A DNA stretch of 64,000 nucleotides. Source: an uncultured Draconibacterium sp. Lineage in GTDB: Bacteria > Bacteroidota > Bacteroidia > Bacteroidales > Prolixibacteraceae. The notes under the pieces were generated by a model, which saw only the letters and a list, made by a program, of their open reading frames with translations, was not told the origin of the DNA and made no database searches. Every line of letters begins with the position of its first letter. The stretch's first letter is position 1. The DNA lies in assembly GCF_963677575.1 (NCBI RefSeq), contig NZ_OY782038.1, positions 4,219,501-4,283,500 on the forward strand, in the 5' to 3' direction. This document shows, one piece after another, positions 24,933 to 33,476 of the stretch. The position numbers and the translations under genes are program-made.

Positions 24933-26723
24933 ATGGGACAGACAGTTACACGTACTTTCGATGTTCTTGAACGCGCATTGAAAGAATTCCCCCGTGAAGA
25001 TGCCATTGCCGGCAAAAAAGATGGTAAATGGTATACGTATTCCACCGAAGAGTATTACAAAAAATCGCAACAGTTGGCCATAGGGCTGATGGCCCTGGGT
25101 TTAAAACGCGGAGATAAAGTTGCTACGGTTACAACTAATCGCCCTGAGTGGAATATTGCAGATATGGGCTTGGCAATGGCCGGAGTTATTCATGTACCTA
25201 TTTATCCAACGTTGGGCGACGATGAATACAAATATATTCTGAAACATGCCGAAGTGAAAATTATTTTGGCAGGCGATAAAAAGCTTTTCAAAAGTATGTG
25301 CCCACTGGCCAATATGATAGATGGTGTTGATGCTGTTTATTCTTTTGAAGAGGTTGAGGGCGCAAAAAACTATCAGCAAATTCTTGATTTGGGAGCAGAA
25401 AAAGAAAAGGAGTTTGCCGAAGAGTTGGAAGCCATTAAAAATGATATTAAACCCGAAGACCTGGCAACGATTATTTATACCTCGGGAACAACCGGTGTTC
25501 CCAAAGGGGTTATGCTGAGTCACCAAAATTTGGTCTCGAATTTTACTGAGCACGCCAAACTGCACAACCTTGGAATAGAGCACAGAGCGTTAAGTTTCCT
25601 TCCGCTTTGCCATGTTTACGAGCGAAGTGTAAATTATCATTTCCAGTACCGTGGAATGGGGGTTTATTATGTGGGTAACCTTAGCCAGATTGTTTCATCC
25701 ATCAAAGAGGTGAAACCACATATGTTTAACTCGGTGCCACGTTTGCTCGAAAAAGTTTACGATGGATTTGTTGCCAAAGGAAAAGAGCTGACCGGAGTTA
25801 AAAAGAAACTCTATTTCTGGGCACTAAATCTAACGCGTCATTTTGAGTACAATAAAAAGTTCGGTCCGTTGATGCGACTGAAGATTTCGATTGCTGATAA
25901 ATTAATTTACTCGAAATGGAGAGAAGCTCTTGGTGGAAATATCACTTATATTGTTTCCGGAGGAGCTGCCCTTCAGCAACGTATTGCCCGCGTATTTGGA
26001 ATGGCAAAACTTACCACGCTCGAAGGATACGGATTAACTGAAACTTCTCCGGTGATTGCTGTAAATAACCCAACTACAATGGAAATGATGGTTGGAACAG
26101 TTGGTCCGATTTTGGAAGGTTATGATGTGAAATTTGCGCCGGATGGAGAGATTCTGTGTAAAGGCCCCGGTGTTATGATGGGCTATTACAAAGCACCGGA
26201 ATTAACCGAAGAAGTGATCGACAAAAACGGATGGTTTCACTCCGGTGATATCGGTGTTTTGGTAGACGATAAATACCTGAAAATTACCGATCGTAAAAAG
26301 GAAATATTCAAACTCTCGGGTGGAAAATATATAGCTCCGCAGATGATTGAGAACAAGTTGAAAACATCGGAACTGATTGAGCAGGTGATGGTGATTGGTG
26401 CCAACGAAAAGTTTGCCAGTGCTATTATTTCACCGTGTTTCCCAATTCTTCACGATTGGGCCGGAGAACAAAAATTGCACTATGAAAATAATGAGGAGTT
26501 GATTCAGTTGCCGGAAGTTGTTAATAAGCTGCAAAAGGAGGTTATGAAGGTGAATAAAACCCTGGGATCGCACGAGCAGATAAGCCGGATTAGACTGGTG
26601 TGCGAAGAATGGACTCCAACGTCGGGCGAATTGTCGCCAACACTAAAGCTGAGAAGAAATGCCGTTGCTGTAAAATACCAGCACTTAATTGATGATATAT
26701 ATGCAGTAGGGGCCAAAAAGTAG
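24933..26723 (+). CDS. fadD: Long-chain acyl-CoA synthetase (AMP-forming)
   Basis: This 596-residue enzyme belongs to the ANL superfamily. The AMP-binding motif YTSGTTGVPKGVMLSH lies near 180-195. The adenine motif GYGLTETSP, the hinge DRKKEIFKLSGGKYIAP and the late segment TPTLKLRR-like SPTLKLRRN (catalytic Lys region) are all present. It activates fatty acids with ATP and CoA for phospholipid synthesis or oxidation. Length and wording fit the Bacteroidota AMP-dependent synthetase of the long-chain type. No fatty acid oxidation genes are adjacent. It ends with an intrinsic terminator at 26773-26805. Confidence 0.93.
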   Translation: MGQTVTRTFDVLERALKEFPREDAIAGKKDGKWYTYSTEEYYKKSQQLAIGLMALGLKRGDKVATVTTNRPEWNIADMGLAMAGVIHVPIYPTLGDDEYKYILKHAEVKIILAGDKKLFKSMCPLANMIDGVDAVYSFEEVEGAKNYQQILDLGAEKEKEFAEELEAIKNDIKPEDLATIIYTSGTTGVPKGVMLSHQNLVSNFTEHAKLHNLGIEHRALSFLPLCHVYERSVNYHFQYRGMGVYYVGNLSQIVSSIKEVKPHMFNSVPRLLEKVYDGFVAKGKELTGVKKKLYFWALNLTRHFEYNKKFGPLMRLKISIADKLIYSKWREALGGNITYIVSGGAALQQRIARVFGMAKLTTLEGYGLTETSPVIAVNNPTTMEMMVGTVGPILEGYDVKFAPDGEILCKGPGVMMGYYKAPELTEEVIDKNGWFHSGDIGVLVDDKYLKITDRKKEIFKLSGGKYIAPQMIENKLKTSELIEQVMVIGANEKFASAIISPCFPILHDWAGEQKLHYENNEELIQLPEVVNKLQKEVMKVNKTLGSHEQISRIRLVCEEWTPTSGELSPTLKLRRNAVAVKYQHLIDDIYAVGAKK

Positions 26724-26772
26724 AAGTGAAGAAACAGGTGCGAAAGCACAAGCTGAACCAAGCTTTAAGTAA

Positions 26773-26805
26773 AAGGTTGCAAGTTTATTCTTGCAGCCTT
26801 TTTTA
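26773..26805 (+). terminator. Terminator after fadD
   Basis: AAGGTTGCAAG (26773-26783) pairs with CTTGCAGCCTT (26790-26800), 11 bases with one G-U pair, followed by a T-run. It lies between convergent genes. Confidence 0.7.
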
Positions 26806-26817
26806 TTGCTTAATTTT

Positions 26818-27258
26818 CTATAACAAAGCCCTGTCCCATGGTATGGCAGCCAAAACTAATATTAAAGCAATTCCGTAAAATATTGCCGATACCTTGTATT
26901 TCTTTAGTGGAGCCACATCCTTTTTCGATTTTGACCTGCCAATGTGCACCAATGCAAGTGCAATTATCATTAGTAATATGTGTTCTACGGCGTAGAAACG
27001 CAGGTCGCTGTTATTCATTGCGGCTCCAAAATCGTTAAATGCTGCTTTGGTAATCGGGCTGGCAAAGGCGTAAAGTACAATTCCTACCAGAAACTGAATG
27101 TCCATTATCATTACCAGTATTAACCCTGACAGGTTATCGGCCCGGCCCCATTTTCTTTTACTTGCCCAGCCGCTTATTGCGAGCAATACTGCAAATACAA
27201 GTGCGATTAAAACCAACCAGCGAAATCCGTTATGTGCGTGTAATAGTCCTTGATACAT
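26818..27258 (-). CDS. Four-helix membrane protein with paired histidines
   Basis: This 146-residue protein has four hydrophobic helices (near 12-32, 42-65, 88-105 and 120-140). Two histidines are in the first segment (LHAHNGFRW) and two around the third helix (VEHILLMIIALALVHIG). The pattern suggests a small b-type cytochrome in which helices supply heme ligands. Related Bacteroidota proteins are, from memory, sometimes labelled cytochrome B, but heme binding has not been shown. It stands alone between convergent and divergent neighbours. Confidence 0.7.
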   Translation of the reverse strand: MYQGLLHAHNGFRWLVLIALVFAVLLAISGWASKRKWGRADNLSGLILVMIMDIQFLVGIVLYAFASPITKAAFNDFGAAMNNSDLRFYAVEHILLMIIALALVHIGRSKSKKDVAPLKKYKVSAIFYGIALILVLAAIPWDRALL

Positions 27259-27437
27259 AAATTATGATTTTATTGAAATGTAACACCAGATTTTGCTTTT
27301 GGTTGAATGTTTATCGAAAATCATTGATTGTTTTTATGATAATCCGATCAGTTTTTTCAATCCCGCATTTTCTTATCTTTAGTTGTTCCAAGAACAAGCG
27401 CTTGATAATTAGATTTTAAAACACGAATTGGCCCAAT

Positions 27438-28184
27438 ATGCAGGAGGTAAAAAAACAACTGGAAGTTTTATTGGTGAATTATTTTAGAGATTGCTACCCA
27501 GATTTTCCGAAAGGGAAAGTTGTGGCGTCCGAATCGCCCGATTTTGTAGTGAAAATGAAAAACAAACACAAATTGGGAATTGAACTCACGCGGCTAAATC
27601 CTGCCAATGCTGTCGCAAAAACAGATGAGGTGCAAGATCTAATTAACTTCAGAGAAGAATTGGTTGCCGATATGAAAGAGCTTTTTGAAGCCGGATCAGA
27701 TGCAAAACTGTTCGTAAAATTTATGTTTTCAGGGAAACATATAATTACTCCGGAACGTGAATTAATGGTGCGATCTAAAACAGTGGCAACAATAAAATCT
27801 GCAATTGCAGAAAAATCGGATAACGCCTTTTTTCATCAGATACTTACGAGTTCCGATTTGCCTGACGGACTGGAACAAGTTCTAATAGCACGTCACCTGG
27901 AATTAAAAGAGTCGGTTTGGGAACGTTCTAATAACCTGGGAATATCGAATAATGTGGTTGACGATATTCGTTTAGCGATTGCAAAAAAGGATGAGAAACT
28001 GCGGATTTATCAGAAACAACAGCTGCAGCAATACTGGCTTTTAATAACTACTGATTGTCTGCGGGCTGATAAAAACATCAATCTTTTGAATAAGATCAGT
28101 CATGAAGAATTTCAGTCGCGGTTTCAGCAGGTTTTTGTGCTCGATTTGATGCGTGCGCGAGTTTTACCACTTGTTGAAAAATAA
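27438..28184 (+). CDS. Hypothetical protein, possible PD-(D/E)xK-like fold
   Basis: This 248-residue soluble protein is not recognised. The N-terminal third has a run like a restriction-type nuclease core: SPDFVVKM followed by KLGIELTRLN, i.e. an Asp and a Glu separated by about a dozen residues at strand ends. The rest is helical and charged (AIAKKDEKLRIYQKQQLQQYWLLITTD is the basis for calling a late strand WLLITTD). A Lys after the Glu, expected in E-x-K, is replaced by Thr, so catalytic activity is uncertain. It is the only gene in its transcription unit and a composite inverted repeat follows directly. Confidence 0.6.
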   Translation: MQEVKKQLEVLLVNYFRDCYPDFPKGKVVASESPDFVVKMKNKHKLGIELTRLNPANAVAKTDEVQDLINFREELVADMKELFEAGSDAKLFVKFMFSGKHIITPERELMVRSKTVATIKSAIAEKSDNAFFHQILTSSDLPDGLEQVLIARHLELKESVWERSNNLGISNNVVDDIRLAIAKKDEKLRIYQKQQLQQYWLLITTDCLRADKNINLLNKISHEEFQSRFQQVFVLDLMRARVLPLVEK

Positions 28185-28188
28185 AATA

Positions 28189-28323
28189 GTGAGGTTTTCC
28201 TGTAGGCTTCTTACACCGTCATTCTGAACTTGATTCAGAATCTTGCTTCGCGGAAAACAGACCCTGAAACAAGTTCAGGGTGACGTTCTTTTGAAACCAT
28301 CTAATCTTTCAGGAAAACCTCAC
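28189..28323. repeat. Nested inverted repeat (135 bases) between convergent genes
   Basis: The outer arms are a perfect 14-base pair: GTGAGGTTTTCCTG (28189-28202) and CAGGAAAACCTCAC (28310-28323). Inside lies a second, imperfect pair of 26 bases (28217-28242 and 28260-28285) whose wording, CGTCATTCTGAACTTG and its complement, matches a palindromic repeat common in Bacteroidota. It fills the gap between the convergent genes at 27438 and 28332. The likely origin is a REP-like element inserted into the loop of a terminator-like hairpin. Confidence 0.75.
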
Positions 28324-28331
28324 CAAATCAA

Positions 28332-29609
28332 TTAATTTACAATGGCTGCAATTGCTGCACCGAGTAAGCTTGAGTTTTCCACTTCCACAATTTCGTAATA
28401 ACGTTGATTGTCTCCTGAAAGGAAATCCTGCAGGTACTCTTCAAACATTTTCTGGAAATTATGAAGCTTATAAAATGTTGTTCCTTCAATGGTCATTAAA
28501 ACCGGCTTTTCGTGGTGTTTTCCTTTTCCGGTTTGCAGAATTACGGCAGCCAGGTTTGCAGCTACCAGTTTTGCGGCACGTTCGATTAATCCGTCAATAA
28601 TTTGGGCAACCAACATTTTATCCGAATCGCTGGTAAAAACACCCGGCAAAACGTTGTGAGCACTTTCAATACCATGCACATAATTATTTACTTCTTCCGA
28701 TGTTAGTTCTTGCAGATTCTCAAAAACTTCAGGGTTGGTAAAAACACCTTCCGCCGCAGCGGTTTTTAAAGCAGTGGTACATAAACCTCCAAAATAACCT
28801 CCCGAGAACATTTTCTCAAAAGCATAACGCCCCGGATTTTCAGTGGTGTTATCAAACGCAATATCAATATCGGTGCGTGGTGCCAGTGTAAATGCGCCTG
28901 ATTCGATGTTGATGATCTGACTACCTTCCATGTTGAGGCCGTCGGTTTTGGTAATGTTTTTATTAGTCTCAATGTAGCTGGTGTTGGTTCCGGTACCCAA
29001 AATAAAACCAATGTAAGTGTCGTAGGCTTTTACGGCTCGCGCAGCTTTCCCGGCAAGCAGAGTCGAAACGGTGTCGTTCATCAATACCAGTTGTTTGTCG
29101 GGGGTTTGCATGGCGTTCAGAAGTCCTTCGCCGATCATTTCTCCAATTACATCGGGAGCTTTAACTTCCTTGCTCCATTCAATTAGTTTTCCGTCTTTGT
29201 TCGGGAAAATCTCAGCCGCGTACGAAAAACAAAATCCCAGTTTGTCTGATGTGGTTTTGTAATCTGCCAGGTACGATGCAAATGTGTCGAAGAACTCGGC
29301 TTTAGTCAGTTCTTTCTCAACTCCAGGCATTTTGGCCTTTTTAATGTTTTCAGTTACCAGTTTCAGGTTATCGTCGAAATAAACTTTAGCAGCTCTAAAG
29401 TTAGTTCCCCCGGCATCGATTGCAACAACAGGTTCGTTGGCTTTCACTTCTCCGTCGGCTTCAATATAAGTGGGTAACATCAAAAGTGAACTTTCCTGCC
29501 CGGCCAATCCTTTTGTCATTTCGTCTAAAAAGGCGTTCACCACCTCTTTCATTTTAATATCTTCAGCCGTCATCTTGTGGCTTTTCAGAAATTCAGTTGC
29601 TTTGGTCAT
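28332..29609 (-). CDS. Hexokinase (eukaryotic-type family)
   Basis: This 425-residue cytoplasmic enzyme phosphorylates hexoses with ATP. The landmarks are the phosphate-binding loop VVAIDAGGTNFRAAKVY, the catalytic Asp in LMNDTVSTLLAGK, the segment GFILGTGTNTSYIE, and the C-terminal EVENSSLLGAAIAA. It belongs to the hexokinase family found in Bacteroides rather than the ROK or Glk families. The ATG at 29609 (MTKATEFLKSHKM) is chosen; an upstream ATG at 29675 would add 22 atypical residues and start inside a hairpin. The gene may serve sugars released by the GH20 enzymes nearby, which is inference. Confidence 0.92.
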   Translation of the reverse strand: MTKATEFLKSHKMTAEDIKMKEVVNAFLDEMTKGLAGQESSLLMLPTYIEADGEVKANEPVVAIDAGGTNFRAAKVYFDDNLKLVTENIKKAKMPGVEKELTKAEFFDTFASYLADYKTTSDKLGFCFSYAAEIFPNKDGKLIEWSKEVKAPDVIGEMIGEGLLNAMQTPDKQLVLMNDTVSTLLAGKAARAVKAYDTYIGFILGTGTNTSYIETNKNITKTDGLNMEGSQIINIESGAFTLAPRTDIDIAFDNTTENPGRYAFEKMFSGGYFGGLCTTALKTAAAEGVFTNPEVFENLQELTSEEVNNYVHGIESAHNVLPGVFTSDSDKMLVAQIIDGLIERAAKLVAANLAAVILQTGKGKHHEKPVLMTIEGTTFYKLHNFQKMFEEYLQDFLSGDNQRYYEIVEVENSSLLGAAIAAIVN

Positions 29610-29650
29610 AATACTATTAAATTTATGGTTTAGATTATTTTTTAATCGGA

Positions 29651-29680
29651 TGCACAAGATAAATAATTTGTGCATTTTTT
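29651..29680 (+). other. Hairpin with T-run in the hexokinase/YCF48 intergenic region
   Basis: TGCACAA (29651-29657) pairs with TTGTGCA (29668-29674) and is followed by TTTTTT on the + strand, so it looks like a + strand terminator. No + strand gene ends here. The hairpin falls in the 5' leader of the minus-strand hexokinase gene and before the + strand lipoprotein gene. Confidence 0.45.
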
Positions 29681-29746
29681 TGTGTTTTTTTGATTGTAAA
29701 GTGTCGACTTGAGGTTGGGGAAAAAGTTATTTCTATTTTTAGCGCC

Positions 29747-30802
29747 ATGAGAAAAATCAAAGGAATACGATCGGGATTATTGTTTTTTATTGGCTGCATT
29801 TTGGTTGTGGCATGTGCAAATCAGAAAAAGGTAGAGGGAATCGGTTTTACAGCATTAAATACGGGAATTGATGCCAGTTTTAGAGGATTGTCTGTGGTTA
29901 ACGAAAACACGGTCTGGGCGAGTGGTTCAGCAGGAACTGTGTTGGTATCGACTGACAGCGGTAAGAATTGGAAAAATATTTCGATACCGGGAACTGAGCA
30001 AAACGATTTTCGAAGTATTCATGCCTGGGACGAAAAGGCGGCTATCGTTTTTGGTGTTGCCGGCCCTGACTTTGGTTACAAAACTATTGATGGCGGAGCT
30101 ACCTGGAGTGTGGTTTTCAGTGACTCTACAAGTGGCTTATTCTTTAATTCTGTAAAATTTGCCGATGTGAAAAATGGTTTGGCTGTAAGCGACCCGATTG
30201 ACGGAAAATTTTTTGTATTGCGAACAGAAGATGCTGGAGATACATGGGAGCAGGTTACAGATCTTCCTCCGGTAAAAGAAGGGGAAGCCAACTTTGCCGC
30301 GTCAAATACCTGTATAGAATATTTGCCATCGGGGAAAGCATGGATCGCCAGTGGAGGGAAAGCAGCCCGTGTGTTTTATTCTGATGATTTTGGAAAATCG
30401 TGGAAGGTAAGTAAAACGCCAATGGTTCGAGGACTAGCATCTTCAGGTATTTTTTCTGTTGCCTTTAAGAATGACAGAGAGGGAATAATTGTAGGAGGTA
30501 TTTACGATCAGCCGGAACTGAATACCAATATTGCTTCGTACACAGTTGATGGAGGTGTAACCTGGTTGCCGGCCGTTACAATGCCAAAAGAATACCGCTC
30601 GTGTGTTCATGAGGTAAAAGCAGGTAACGATTCGTTTGTATTCGCTATCGGGAAAACCGGTTGTGATATTTCAACAGATGGCGGAATTAACTGGGACTTT
30701 CTTTCCGACGAAGGTTATTATACGTTTAGAGCGATTCCGAATCAATTAGCTGGTTTTGCTTCCGGAAGTAGTGGTCGAATTGCAAAAGTGGAATTCAGAT
30801 AA
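29747..30802 (+). CDS. YCF48/HCF136-like beta-propeller lipoprotein
   Basis: This 351-residue protein has an SPII lipobox (LVVACAN, Cys near 24). At least five BNR/YCF48-type repeats follow, with recurring blocks such as STDSGKNWKN, TIDGGATWSV, TEDAGDTWEQ and STDGGINWDF (Asp-x-Gly-x-x-Trp). The fold is thus a beta-propeller on the periplasmic or outer surface. Homologues are often labelled oxidoreductase, for which no catalytic motif is seen. The ATG at 29747 is preferred to an in-frame codon at 29690, which would hide the lipobox deep in the sequence. A terminator follows. Confidence 0.85.
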   Translation: MRKIKGIRSGLLFFIGCILVVACANQKKVEGIGFTALNTGIDASFRGLSVVNENTVWASGSAGTVLVSTDSGKNWKNISIPGTEQNDFRSIHAWDEKAAIVFGVAGPDFGYKTIDGGATWSVVFSDSTSGLFFNSVKFADVKNGLAVSDPIDGKFFVLRTEDAGDTWEQVTDLPPVKEGEANFAASNTCIEYLPSGKAWIASGGKAARVFYSDDFGKSWKVSKTPMVRGLASSGIFSVAFKNDREGIIVGGIYDQPELNTNIASYTVDGGVTWLPAVTMPKEYRSCVHEVKAGNDSFVFAIGKTGCDISTDGGINWDFLSDEGYYTFRAIPNQLAGFASGSSGRIAKVEFR

Positions 30803-30808
30803 AAAAAG

Positions 30809-30838
30809 AACGGGCTGCAATTTTGCAACCCGTTTTCA
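30809..30838. terminator. Bidirectional terminator between convergent genes
   Basis: AACGGGCTGCAA (30809-30820) pairs with TTGCAACCCGTT (30823-30834) with one mismatch. A-runs precede it and T-runs follow, so it can serve both the YCF48-like gene and the GH20 gene. Confidence 0.65.
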
Positions 30839-30862
30839 ATATTTTAATCCAATCAATTTCTT

Positions 30863-32404
30863 CTATTCTTCCCATGGAACGAGGGCAGATTTATAATAAT
30901 CAATTCCCAATGCTTCAAAACGTTTACCGTGTTTAGCTAAACGCATTTTATATTCATCCCAGCTTCTTTCACTTGGAGCTGTCCAGCCAATTTCGGCATA
31001 TCCCGGCAGACGAGGGAAAACCATATACTCCACTTCGTCGATATTCGTTACAGTTTCCGACCAAAGCGGAGCTTCAATTCCCAATATGTTTTCTTTTGTA
31101 ATACTTTCAACCAGTGTTGCCGGATCCCAGTCGTAACCATGATCTACTTCAATGTATCCGGCCCAGTGCAAGCCCAGGTGAGTTGTTGAATCGTACTGCA
31201 TATCGAGGTAAGCGCGCGCTGCAGGTGACATCAATACCTGTGCTCCTTTTTCTACTCCCATTGTTGTGTTTTCAACATCGGCCCAGAATTGTACGGTTAT
31301 GTCGTCAATCAATTTGGCGTTGGCAATTTCGTCCCAACCAATAATTTTCTTGTCGTATTTTTTAACGATGTCCTGAACTTTATTTACAAAATATACATAG
31401 TCGTCGTGTGCTGTAACGTGCGATTCGTCGCCACCAATGTGGATGTAAGGACCAGGAGTTATTTCAGCCAACTCGCGGATTACATCGTCAATAAACTGGT
31501 AGGTAATTTCTTTGTCGGTACACAGTGTGCTGAACCCAACTTCGGTTCCGGTATAAAGTTCGCGAGCTTTTCCGTCGCAATTTAATTCTGCATACGATGC
31601 AAGTGCAGCGTTGGTGTGTCCCGGCATATCAATTTCAGGAACAATCATAATCTGACGATCAGCAGCGTATTGAACCAATTCCTTATATTGTTCCTGTGTG
31701 TAAAAACCACCTTCGCCACCACCAACTTCGGTTTGACCACCGATTTCAGTAAGTTTTGGCCATGACTTAATTTCAATTCGCCAGCCCTGGTCATCCGATA
31801 AATGCAGGTGAAGTACATTCATTTTGTACATCGCCAGAAAATCGATGTATTGTTTTACTTCTTCAACATTAAAAAAGTGGCGTGAAACATCGAGCATAGC
31901 ACCACGGTAGTTGTATTCCGGCGAATCTGTAATTATTCCGGTTGGAACGTATAATGGCTGCGTATTATCTGCTACAACAGGTAGCGTTTGCAACAGCGTT
32001 TGCACACCAAAGAAACATCCGGCGGCGTCGGCTCCTTTAATTGAGATGAGGTGTTTTTCGATTTTCAGCTCGTAACCTTGTTCGCCTAGCTCTTCATTGT
32101 CGACATCAGAAATATAAATTTCTCTCGACGGTGGAGTAGCGGTTGGTTTCACGGTAGCAGACCCACCGGTAAGTTTGTTAATTTTTTCAGCCAGAATTTC
32201 AGCTGAACGGAGTAATCCTTCGCTACCTTCTTGTACATAAATAACATTGGCTTTGTTAAGGTTAAAACCGTCGCCTGTAGCTGTTACGCTGGTTGGTTTC
32301 GGTATAAAAGCCGCTTTTGTGAGGTCGGTTTCAACTTTCTCGGAGCAGGATTGAAACATAGACATGAGGATTACTAAAATTGACAAAACTGATATTTTTC
32401 TCAT
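30863..32404 (-). CDS. Beta-N-acetylhexosaminidase (GH20), lipoprotein
   Basis: This 513-residue enzyme has a lipobox (MFQSC, Cys near 20), a GH20 N-terminal alpha/beta domain (GH20b, about 30-150) and the catalytic barrel. Barrel landmarks are YRGAMLDVSRHFF, LHLHLSDDQGWRIE, VPEIDMPGHTNAAL and the catalytic Asp-Glu pair in HIGGDESH. It should remove terminal GlcNAc or GalNAc from glycans in the periplasm or at the cell surface. Together with the second GH20 enzyme at 58135 it points to amino-sugar scavenging. It is a compact family member without accessory domains. Confidence 0.93.
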   Translation of the reverse strand: MRKISVLSILVILMSMFQSCSEKVETDLTKAAFIPKPTSVTATGDGFNLNKANVIYVQEGSEGLLRSAEILAEKINKLTGGSATVKPTATPPSREIYISDVDNEELGEQGYELKIEKHLISIKGADAAGCFFGVQTLLQTLPVVADNTQPLYVPTGIITDSPEYNYRGAMLDVSRHFFNVEEVKQYIDFLAMYKMNVLHLHLSDDQGWRIEIKSWPKLTEIGGQTEVGGGEGGFYTQEQYKELVQYAADRQIMIVPEIDMPGHTNAALASYAELNCDGKARELYTGTEVGFSTLCTDKEITYQFIDDVIRELAEITPGPYIHIGGDESHVTAHDDYVYFVNKVQDIVKKYDKKIIGWDEIANAKLIDDITVQFWADVENTTMGVEKGAQVLMSPAARAYLDMQYDSTTHLGLHWAGYIEVDHGYDWDPATLVESITKENILGIEAPLWSETVTNIDEVEYMVFPRLPGYAEIGWTAPSERSWDEYKMRLAKHGKRFEALGIDYYKSALVPWEE

Positions 32405-32538
32405 TTAGTTAGTTTTTAAAAAATTTAAATAGATGCTAAAAATATGGAAAAAATTTAATTTATGAGCTAACTAGTTGCGTTTTTGTACGATTAAAAGAAT
32501 TGGTTCTTGGCCAATATCTTTTTTAGTGAAATTCTGCC

Positions 32539-33423
32539 TTAATAGCGTTCAAATGTTTTGAGTTTATCGCTCAACGGTTCAGGGTGAATGGTGGTAAAAA
32601 AACCAAATTCCTTTTTAATGGCCTTCTCAATCTTGGTGCAGATCTCATGCGTTTCGTAGAGTGTCATTTCCGGGGGAAGTTTTATATGGCAGCTCATTTC
32701 GGTGTGGTGACCGTAATTGTGCAAATGAATGTGATGCAGGTTAACCTGGATTTTGCAATTAAGTCCAACTGTTTTATGAATCTCGTCCAATAACTCATCC
32801 GAAGGACTTTCACCAAGCAGCGACTTGATCTCTTTAGACAGGATTTCGAAACTGGCATAACCTATCATGCCGGCAACGATCAATCCCAAAACAGCATCTG
32901 TCCACCAGAAATATTTTCCCACAAGCATACCGATCAAAATAATTACCGATGAAAGAGCATCAGTGCGGTGGTGCCATCCATCAGCTTTTAATATGGATGA
33001 GTTGGTTTTTCGAAATCCGAAAAATGCATATTGGGCAAGTAACTCTTTGGCTATAATTGAAATAATGGTAACCACCCAGGCAACGGTTCCAAAAACGGTT
33101 TGTTCGCGTGTGCCAAATTTATCCACTGATCTTAGTATAAAATCAAAAGCAACAATTGCCAGCAAAACACCTATTATAATGGCGGCGATGTGCTCTGCAC
33201 GGCCATGCCCGAACGGATGATCGTCGTCGGCCGGTTTGCTCGATATTTTTCCACCGATTAAAACAATTACTGACGACACTGAGTCGGTAAGCGTATGCCA
33301 GGCATCAGCAATTAATGCCACCGATCCCGTTACAATTCCGGCCCAGTATTTCAAGCCAAAAAGCAAGGTGTTAACAATTATCGAAATCCAACCTTCACGA
33401 AATATGTACTTGTTGTTTTGCAT
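32539..33423 (-). CDS. Cation diffusion facilitator transporter
   Basis: This 294-residue protein has six hydrophobic helices and a C-terminal cytoplasmic domain (about 210-290). Two metal-site motifs of the form HxxxD are seen: AWHTLTD in helix 2 and GWHHRTD in helix 5. This pattern is usual for zinc-type members. The cytoplasmic domain is His-rich (HHIHLHNYGHHTEMSCH), consistent with regulatory zinc binding. It probably exports Zn2+ or a related divalent ion in exchange for protons. It is a single-gene unit. Confidence 0.93.
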   Translation of the reverse strand: MQNNKYIFREGWISIIVNTLLFGLKYWAGIVTGSVALIADAWHTLTDSVSSVIVLIGGKISSKPADDDHPFGHGRAEHIAAIIIGVLLAIVAFDFILRSVDKFGTREQTVFGTVAWVVTIISIIAKELLAQYAFFGFRKTNSSILKADGWHHRTDALSSVIILIGMLVGKYFWWTDAVLGLIVAGMIGYASFEILSKEIKSLLGESPSDELLDEIHKTVGLNCKIQVNLHHIHLHNYGHHTEMSCHIKLPPEMTLYETHEICTKIEKAIKKEFGFFTTIHPEPLSDKLKTFERY

Positions 33424-33476
33424 CCGGTTTAGAATGTGGTTTAAAAGTAGGTAAAACAGATTAAAAACGGAAAGGT

